From Plicaturopsis crispa FD-325 SS-3 (lineage: Eukaryota > Basidiomycota > Agaricomycetes > Amylocorticiales > Amylocorticiaceae): DNA of 64,000 bases. Made by a program: the position numbers and the translations under genes. The stretch is taken from positions 204,543-268,542 of the forward strand of contig KN832566.1 in NCBI GenBank assembly GCA_000827205.1. Direction: 5' to 3'. Within the stretch, counting starts at the first letter, position 1. The number at the start of each line of letters is the position of its first letter. Of the stretch, positions 56,453 through 64,000 are shown piece after piece. A model generated the notes under the pieces. That model ran no database searches. It was not told the origin of the DNA and saw nothing but the letters and a program-made list of their open reading frames with translations.

Positions 56453-58382
56453 AACTTGTAGAGCGTCGTCGCTGTTGAAGCTTGAAGACGCGATTGTGGC
56501 CGTTGTTGAACAAGAATTACATACACGCGTGAAGTGGCTGTGCTGCGTGCACGTTCCTGCCAACTCTAAATTTCTACTTTTGACTGGACAAGACTTTTGG
56601 ACTTCGGTTGCTCAAAGAACGGGAGGTTGCGCAGGCAGGGTAGGTCGTATAAAAATGCAATCAAGACAAAGCGAATCAAGACTATTTATTCAAAAAGCAG
56701 AGGAGATGTCCTCCGCCATGTCTCGCGCTCGCCGGCACCTGGCCGGAGTTCCAAATTGGGCACGCCAATGGTAAGTATTTACACGGCGAACGCGAGCTCT
56801 ACGCATTTTCGGCACGATAATTGCAAGGAAGTAGACACTGCGGGCATGTTGCCGAGAGTAGGGGAATCAGCGGGTGCTTCGGTGCGGTGGATAAAAGAAG
56901 TCATTGCAGCGCATGTACTTATACCGTCGCAGTCTGCGCGCGGTGTTATGTATGGAACAAGCCGTAAAGAGACAGCTCCATGGAACATTCGCGCTATACT
57001 GCAGTGGACAGAGAGCCAACTGTATCACATGGCATGTGAGCGCGACGCGTCGCGAAAATATGTTTGTTGATTTCTTTCCTCGACCGTTGAAGATCACGAG
57101 CTATTTGAACGGTGACCGGTCGAAAAGGTATAAATTCAGCGCACCTATCAGCCAAGTCGATCGAACTTTCTCCCTCTCCCCACCGACACACCCACCGCCA
57201 GCACATCCGATCGCCCGCCCGCCACAAGATGTGGTGCTGTTCACAGTAAAGGGCGTGCGGCATGACAGGGGTGCCCCATTGCCACAGGCAGTGGCCCAGC
57301 GTGGGCGTCCCAGCTACGAATCAATCACGCTCGTCTCGTTATGCACACGGGGTGAAGGAATGCTGCGCGGTCCGGCTGCGCAGTCACCTTCACGCTGACC
57401 CGTATGGGTGCCCGTAGTTTTGGGGCGCGACGTGTACGGTCGTTCGCCTAAAGCTGCAGGTCATGCACCGGACGTTGCTGTAATGCCTCCCTTTGATGGC
57501 TCCCCGTCACGTTGGTGCCGCCATTGCGGACGCGCATATGGTGGGTCCGTCGGCGTGATGGCGCCATTGACTGTCCACCGGCGTTTCATTCGGATCTTAT
57601 ATCCTGAAGTTGTCCGGAGGATGTGGGGCAGCGTTGGGTGTACTTGTTTCGCAAGATCCAAAGGCCCCTTCTGCGTGGATTCAACAAGTAGCTCGGGCGC
57701 CGGTTTCCCTGCGATATTTGATTCAACAGGGTAAGTCTGTTCGTCGAGATACGCTTCAAAATGCTCACCTTGTTTGTTTTACGCAGGACACAAAAACACC
57801 GTTTCGCCAATATGCTTGTCCGAGATTGACGGTTCAAAAAGATTGAGAAACCGCGACGGACTCCACAGCGGGGACGGGTACTGAGGGTACTGATCTCGGC
57901 GGTAAGTAGACGAAGACGTTTCGACGTCGACAGCTACTAATACCATGTCTGAACAGGGAAAGGGAAAGCCGCTCTGTTGCTGAAATGCGACGCGACGATC
58001 ACGGTAGGTGCATGCAGTTGGAACCGACGAACCTAAGGCTTCCTGAACATTGAACTTATCCACGTTTCTCGTCATAAGCATATGAGCATTTAGTATGACT
58101 TGAATGAATCGAGTAGTAGATGTTGAAACTTGAGGAGATGCTAAAAAGAGTTGCAACAGGTTGCAACTTGCAAGCAGATGTCTTGATCCTTGATCGTACT
58201 TACGTGCGATTCAAACCCAGATGTTGAAGCATTACAAATATTCAAACTCAGCCTTGACTTCACTGCAACGACTTTGTAGTCTATTCAAGCGCCGCCTGTG
58301 AGGCCTAGCACGCGTCGCGCCAACGCAGGACCACACTTTGCTGTACCACTCCAGAAACCGTGTCATATACTCTCTTACTGTC
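56453..58382. other. Long gene-free gap between BRN1 and POL1
   Basis: At 1.9 kb this is the largest gap in the window and separates two divergent genes. A TATA-like GGTATAAATTC lies near 57,128 on the plus strand, followed by a pyrimidine-rich CTCTCCC tract and ACCCACCGCCAG-type sequence, which resembles a fungal core promoter. Open frames downstream (for example 57,610-57,846 plus or 57,779-58,156 minus) match nothing known. It may hold an unannotated or non-coding transcript. Confidence 0.5.
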
Positions 58383-61300
58383 ATGGCTGAGCGTTCTCGA
58401 CGCGACACCAAGACCAAAGTTGATAAACTCGCGGAATACAAGAGAGCGCGTGAAGGTGGAAAACGAGTGTGGAAGCCTGTAAGCCTATCGGTCAGGGCGC
58501 GTCGCGACTTTCACTAATCTCTTTCCGTGTTCAGGAAGAGAGCAGCACCATATACGATGAGGTCTCCGACGACCAGTACAAGAGCATTGTAAAGGGGAGG
58601 CTACAGAAAGACGATTTTGTGGTCGATGATGGTGTCGACGGATATATGGACAATGGCATGGACGACTGGAATGGCGAGGACGAGGATCGCGTCGACTCCG
58701 ACGAAGAGTTCGACAAGAAGAAGAAAAAATGTGAGTCCAAGATATGTGCCGTGGCCTCAGTCTTGACGTCGTCTCAGCGGCCAAAAACAAAAAGCCCACT
58801 ACGAAAGCGAAGCCGAAGGCACCACCGCCTGCCCCTGCCCCCTCAATAAGCGCGTATAGGCCTGTTGTCTCAGCAGACCAAGAGGAAGATTTCATGGCAT
58901 CGCTACTCGGAAACATGGAGGACATTCCTGCCACCGTCCCTGCGAAGGGTAAATCGCGGAAGCGCAAGCCCTCGCCGGATTACGACTACGACCGCTCTTC
59001 CTCACCAATACCTGTCGCGTCTACCTCATACCGCAACGGCTCTGCTCCATATGACAACGACTTCGCAGACACGTCTTCCGACGGTATTGTAGATGACCTT
59101 CCACCCTCCAGCGACGATTTCCTCTTGAGCCCGAAAAAGAAGGCGCGACTAGACGGAGCCATTACCCCAGCTACAGAGAAGATCGGGAAACTGCATGTCC
59201 ACAGTGACCCGGAAGAGTACGACGATGTCGACATGAGTGCGTTCATGGACATCGATGACGAGGACCTCACCGACGTCAAGCCAAAGGTCAAGAAAGAAGA
59301 TGTGCCACACCGATCCATTACATCCCCGGGTACGGACACAAAGCCAATCAAGAAACAAGAGACGGAAGCCCCGTCTTGGTTATCCGTCTACGACTCGCTT
59401 AGTGTCCAAGCGCACGACGATACACTTGGTCCCCTTGGATCCAAAACCTCATCGTCCGTTGCATCCTCCAATATATCGGCTCTAGAACCGGATGGATCCC
59501 TGCGCTTCTTTTGGCTAGACTATCTCGAGCTCGACGGCAAGATCTACTTCATCGGGAAGTTGAAGGATAAGCCGACCGGGACGTGGGTGTCATGCTGCGT
59601 TACCGTCGAAGGTATTCAACGCAACCTGTTCGTTCTACCGCGTGCGAAACGCGTCGAAGAGGATGACGAAGGTGGCTTATGGGAGACCGACGTGGTGCCC
59701 TCTTCAGCGGATGTCATCGATGATTTCCAGAGGGTCAGAAAACATGCGGGGATCAAGACATTCAGGGCTAAACCCGTCAAGCGGAAGTACGCGTTCGGAG
59801 AGACAGATATTCCCCGAGGAGAGACGGAGTGGCTGAAGGTCGTGTATCCGTTCAGCGGTGTGTCTTCAAATCACTTGGAATCCAGTCCCTGCGCTGATCC
59901 AATTACTGCTAGAGCCGCAAATCAAGAGTGATATCACAAGTCCAAACATCGCCCGCATTTTCGGGACCGGTACGAGCGCGTTCGAGCTTCTCGTGCTCAA
60001 GCGTAAAATCATGGGTCCTTGTTGGCTTAAGATAAAAAGTCCACAAGTCGAAAATAAAGGAGTAAGGTTTTTGAACATCGTTTATCTACAGACGCTGATA
60101 TTGTTACAGGTCTCATGGTGTAAACTGGAAGTGACAGTCACTGACCCGAAGGATGTCAATCCTTTCTCTGAGACCGACCCGGAGGCGCCCAAAGATATGC
60201 CGCCGCTCAACGTTATGAGCCTGAGCGTTCGCACGATCGTGAATCATAAGGAGAATAAAAGAGAAATCGTTTGTATAACATCTCGAATATGGGCCAACCG
60301 TACGTTGTGACATTGACTGTATTAATGTATATCTGATTAATCGAAACGTTTGTTTTCTAGTTCAAATCGAGGATCCAACTCCCCCCGAGAAACTTCCTTG
60401 CTCGGTCCATACGTTTGTACGACCATTGGATCGCTTTCCTCCCAATTTTGAGAGCCACGCCAAGGCAAACGGCAAGGGCAATATCTCTCCCGTGACAAAC
60501 GAGAGAATGCTCTTGAACAAATTGCTTGGTTTGTGCACTACCGTCTATCCATGGCATATGGCTAATATGGTCTTCAAGTAACTATACACCAATCCGACCC
60601 GGACGTCATTATAGGACACGAATTCCTTGGTGTCTCGCTAGACGTACTGCTTCATCGTATGCGAGACTTGAAAGCGGAACACTATTCGAGAATCGGCCGC
60701 TTCAGGCGAACGAAATGGCCTACCGTGGGCAGGCAGGGAACCAATCTCAAATTCCTGAACGGCCGAATGCTGTGTGATCTCACCAGCGACGCTGCGAAAG
60801 TGCGAGTTTTACCTTTTGTCCGGAGGCCAATATTAATCGGGGCCATTTTTAAGGGCATGATTTCGTCGACGACATGGTCCATGACCGAAATGTGTAAGAC
60901 GCATCTGAAAAGCGTCCGAGAAGACATCGATCCGGATGAAACTGCTGCCTACATGGACGGTACTGTTAGCTCTCCTGACAGACTTCTGAAGTTTGTTCGC
61001 CACTGCGAACTGGACGCCCATTATCAAATGGCGATAGCTGCGAAGGTGCAGATCCTGCCACTGACCAGGCAGCTCACCAATCTTGCTGGCAACTCGTGGT
61101 ATGTCTTACTTGCTCGCATCGCAACGCGAACCTCTCTTCACTGATAAACAGGAATAAGACCCTCAACGGTGGACGCGCAGAGCGCAACGAGTACATCTTA
61201 CTGCACGAGTTCCATCGACTCAAATACATCTGCCCGGACAAGACTTACGGCAAGAAGGCTGCTGCGGTCAAAGTAGAGGCCCAGGATGACGATTACCCTG

Positions 61301-63690
61301 ACGGGGCAAAACCGACCACCAAAGGGAAAAGGGACAAGTATAAAGGTGGTCTTGTCTTTGAGCCCAAGAAAGGCCTCTGGGATAAGATTATCCTCGTTAT
61401 GGATTTCAACTCGCTATATCCCAGCATCATCCAAGAATACAATATCGATTTCACGACGGTCGATCGGGTCGAGGACGAGGTAGGCATTCCATCCCCGTGA
61501 TATCTACGACAGACACTCATGTCTCGCGTCAGGATGGCGAAGAAAAAATTCCCGAACCACCCGCGTCTGACGTTGCGCAAGGTGTCTTGCCACGTCTTAT
61601 TGCCGCTCTCGTTGGTCGGCGGCGGCAAGTCAAGGCCTTGATGAAAGACAGGTCGATCTCGCACGCGAAGCTCCTCCAGGTGTGATTTTGCTCTCAGTTG
61701 GGGCACATATGATCATCTACTAAGCCGCGAACAGTACGAAATCAAACAGCAGGCGTACAAACTGACAGCAAATAGTATGTACGGGTGTCTCGGATTTGAA
61801 TATTCGAGATTCTACGCTCGTCCCTTGGCTGCCCTTACGACCTTCAAGGGCCGAGAGATCCTCACTCACACCCGAGAGTTGGCAGAGAGTCTGCAACTCG
61901 ACGTAAGTTCGGCTGCTGCCATCTTCGCACGCAATGCTCATTCTCGCATCAGGTCGTCTACGGTGACACGGATTCCGTTTTCGTAAACTCGAATGTAACA
62001 GACCTAGCGGAAGCGCTGAAGATTTCTGCCGAATTCAAGAGGGCAGTCAATGACTGTTACAAACTGCTAGAGATCGATCTCGACGGTGTCTTCCAGCGAC
62101 TTCTCCTCTTGCAGAAGAAGAAGTATGCTGCGATTAAGGTCGAGGAGGGCACTCGGACATCGACGGAAATCAAGGGTCTTGACATGAAGCGCAGAGAGTA
62201 CTGTGCATTATCCAAGAACGTCTCGCAGTAAGTTTCGGGCTTTTTTAACATAGGCGGCGAGTTACTAAACACATTGGTCTCCAGGTACGTGCTAGACCAG
62301 ATACTCTCCGGAGAGCCCACCGAGATTGTGGTGGAGAATATTCACGAGTATCTTACAACCGTTCGCGATGATGTCCGCGGAGGCAAGATCAAATTGGAAG
62401 ACTTCATTGTCTACAAGGTTCGTGACCTCTCCCGTCTTGCATCACTCCACTAACACTTGGCGTCGGACAGCGTCTCGGCAAGAACCCGGAAGACTACCCG
62501 GATGCGAAAAGTCAACCGCACGTCCAGGTTGCGCTGCGCATGAAGGCGCTTGGTCGCAATGCTCGTGCCGGAGACGTCATTCCATACGTGTTCTGTCTTG
62601 CAGAGGGCGAAGAGACTGCGAAGACTGCCCAAGCAGACCGTGCAAAAATTCCTGACGAGGTTCGCCGAGCTGGGAGTGACTGCAAGATCGGTATGTCAAC
62701 GTTTCTGCGCTTGAAAGTGACTGCGTTGTCTGACCGTTATAGATTATGAGCATTATCTTGCGAACCAAATCCTTCCGCCCATCGAACGATTGTGTGAGCC
62801 CATCGAGGGTACTGACCGCGCACGTCTGGCAGAATGTCTTGGTAAGTTTCTCCGCATGTGCGCTGTCTCAATACACGCTGATGTTTGCTTCTATAAGGCT
62901 TGGACCCAGGACGCTTCCGCAACCCAACATCTGGAGAGTCTACGGAAATTTCATTCTCGAACCTCGACTCTCAGCTTTCGGACAAAGAGCGTTTCAAGAA
63001 TGCTGAGCCTTTCCTTGTGCGGTGCCGTAACTGCGAGGGTCAGCTTCCGTTCGTACCCTTCTTCGACCGTGAGGTATGCCTGCTCTATCTCTAGTTTCTC
63101 CGGCAAAGCCTAACTAACCTCTTCTCTAGTCGTCAATATTGCTACCCAGCGGTCCGACGTGTCCGGCCTGCCAGACAATCATGGGGACACCGAGCCTGCA
63201 GACGCAGCTCGAGGTACAGATACGTGCACATATCGCGAAGTACTATGAAGGCTGGGTTACGTGCGACGATCCTACATGCGGTCACCGGACACGCATGATG
63301 GGTGTGTATGGGCGGCGATGCCTGCGGCCAGGTTGTCGAGGAACAGTCGCATTCGAGGTCGGTTAAAGTCCTCTCTTACAGTTCAGTGTTAATACTGAGG
63401 ACGATGTCCAGTACTCCGACGCGGAACTGTACAACCAACTTCGGTACTTTGCATATTTGTTCGATGCAGAGAAAGCGAAGAAGAACGCGAAGAAAGAAGG
63501 TATGTCTTACCACGATATAACGAGGCGCGGAGACTGACCCATGTGTTTAGATATCGGCGCTGTCGATGGCGCGGTGATGAATAATGCAGCGTTCCTCCAG
63601 AGTATGACGGACACCGTGGAGAAATACCTGGATCAGTGTGGGCGTCGATGGGTTGAGTTGAGCGGACTATTCTCTTTCATGAAAGTGTAA
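58383..63690 (+). CDS. POL1: DNA polymerase alpha catalytic subunit
   Basis: B-family polymerase that extends the RNA primer made by primase. It starts [20 protein letters not shown] and [11 protein letters not shown], the conserved N-terminal motif. An acidic, disordered region with Ser-Pro sites and [19 protein letters not shown] follows. The core contains [56 protein letters not shown], then the polymerase motifs [18 protein letters not shown] (A), [18 protein letters not shown] (B) and [13 protein letters not shown] (C). No Exo I acidic pair is visible, as expected for alpha, which lacks proofreading. The C-terminus has both zinc modules, [10 protein letters not shown] with CPACQTIMG, and [14 protein letters not shown] with [10 protein letters not shown], and ends [17 protein letters not shown]. 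Introns are fewer in the front and frequent in the back. Confidence 0.97.
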
Positions 63691-63819
63691 TGGGCTATGT
63701 ATCTGTATAGCTGTCGTGTTCATCTTGCTATCTGTTTTCCGTGTATTCAATATAGCATTATATTTGTACCGCTTTCCCGCAGATGATAGGTCTAAGTATT
63801 AGTTCGTTGACGTCCGGTT

Positions 63820-64000
63820 TTATTGCTTAGGATGAGGAGGTATAGGTGTAGTCATCGCGTAGGCGCGTTGGTGGTACAAGAGAGGCATGGTCCGCAAATG
63901 TTCCTTCTCCGTCTCCTCGCCGTCCATGGCTTCCACTCGCGAGACCCGTGCGATGAACAGCTCACTGGCTACCCCGCCAGCCTCCAGAGCCCCTTCGGCC
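63820..64000 (-). CDS. 3' end of a gene, possibly flavin reductase-like
   Basis: The minus strand is open from the window edge to a TAA at 63820, giving AEGALEAGGVASELFIARVS, RVEAMDGEETEKEHLRTMP and LLYHQRAYAMTTPIPPHPKQ. The pattern LFIARVxRVE...PLLYHQRxY resembles the C-terminal part of flavin-reductase-like FMN-binding split-barrel proteins, but the fragment is too short for a firm call. The gene continues past the window. It is convergent with POL1 over 129 bp. Confidence 0.5.
   Translation of the reverse strand, partial: AEGALEAGGVASELFIARVSRVEAMDGEETEKEHLRTMPLLYHQRAYAMTTPIPPHPKQ

Overview
The window is nuclear DNA from a filamentous fungus, almost certainly a basidiomycete (Agaricomycetes-like). 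The evidence is dense, alternating gene order, very many short GT-AG introns (about 40-80 nt, often several per kilobase), intergenic gaps that are mostly 100-800 bp, and a gene set typical of fungi: lanosterol synthase, a sulfite reductase beta subunit with a built-in flavodoxin domain, Arp9, Vms1, Thp3-type SAC3 protein and Vma12. I see no rRNA or tRNA gene, CRISPR array, virus-like element or recognisable full transposon.

Layout, left to right. 0.5-8.3 kb (-): one very large gene that fuses an NFX1-type superfamily-1 helicase to three CbxX/CfqX-type AAA ATPase modules. 8.3-9.9 kb: gene-free, with small hairpin repeats. 9.9-11.6 kb (-): alanine-glyoxylate aminotransferase with several micro-exons and a GC-AG intron. 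12.5-14.3 kb (+): SAC3/GANP protein. 14.7-16.2 kb (-): tRNA-splicing endonuclease Sen2. 16.4-18.9 kb (+): dynein intermediate chain. 19.1-23.9 kb (-): sulfite reductase hemoprotein. 24.7-27.4 kb (-): lanosterol synthase. 27.7-29.4 kb (+): Arp9. 29.6-30.1 kb (-): ribosomal protein L30. 30.6-31.5 kb (+): small SET-domain protein. 31.8-33.0 kb (-): C2H2 zinc-finger protein. 33.5-35.7 kb (-): Vms1/ANKZF1. 36.2-37.3 kb (+): phosphomannomutase. 37.5-42.0 kb (+): DNA polymerase delta catalytic subunit. 42.5-44.3 kb (-): protein of unknown family. 44.9-46.7 kb (+): Leo1. 46.8-49.0 kb (-): ataxin-10. 49.2-50.0 kb (+): Vma12. 50.1-51.0 kb (-): Nudix hydrolase. 51.2-53.2 kb (+): BRAP2/Etp1 RING protein. 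53.6-56.5 kb (-): condensin subunit Brn1. 56.5-58.4 kb: the longest gene-free gap. 58.4-63.7 kb (+): DNA polymerase alpha catalytic subunit. 63.8 kb to the end (-): the 3' end of a further gene.

Most genes are conserved housekeeping genes (replication, chromosome condensation, transcription elongation, ergosterol, sulfur assimilation, mannose activation, translation and its quality control), and there is no operon-like functional cluster. Both replicative B-family polymerases lie within 21 kb of each other with LEO1 and condensin between them. The most unusual features are in gene structure: all four P-loops of the helicase-AAA fusion gene are split by introns, one of them leaving a 15-nt exon, and the aminotransferase gene has coding exons of 24, 11, 9, 31 and 19 nt.

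All splice sites were read by eye from protein continuity and GT-AG signals. CDS spans below include introns. No similarity search was run.
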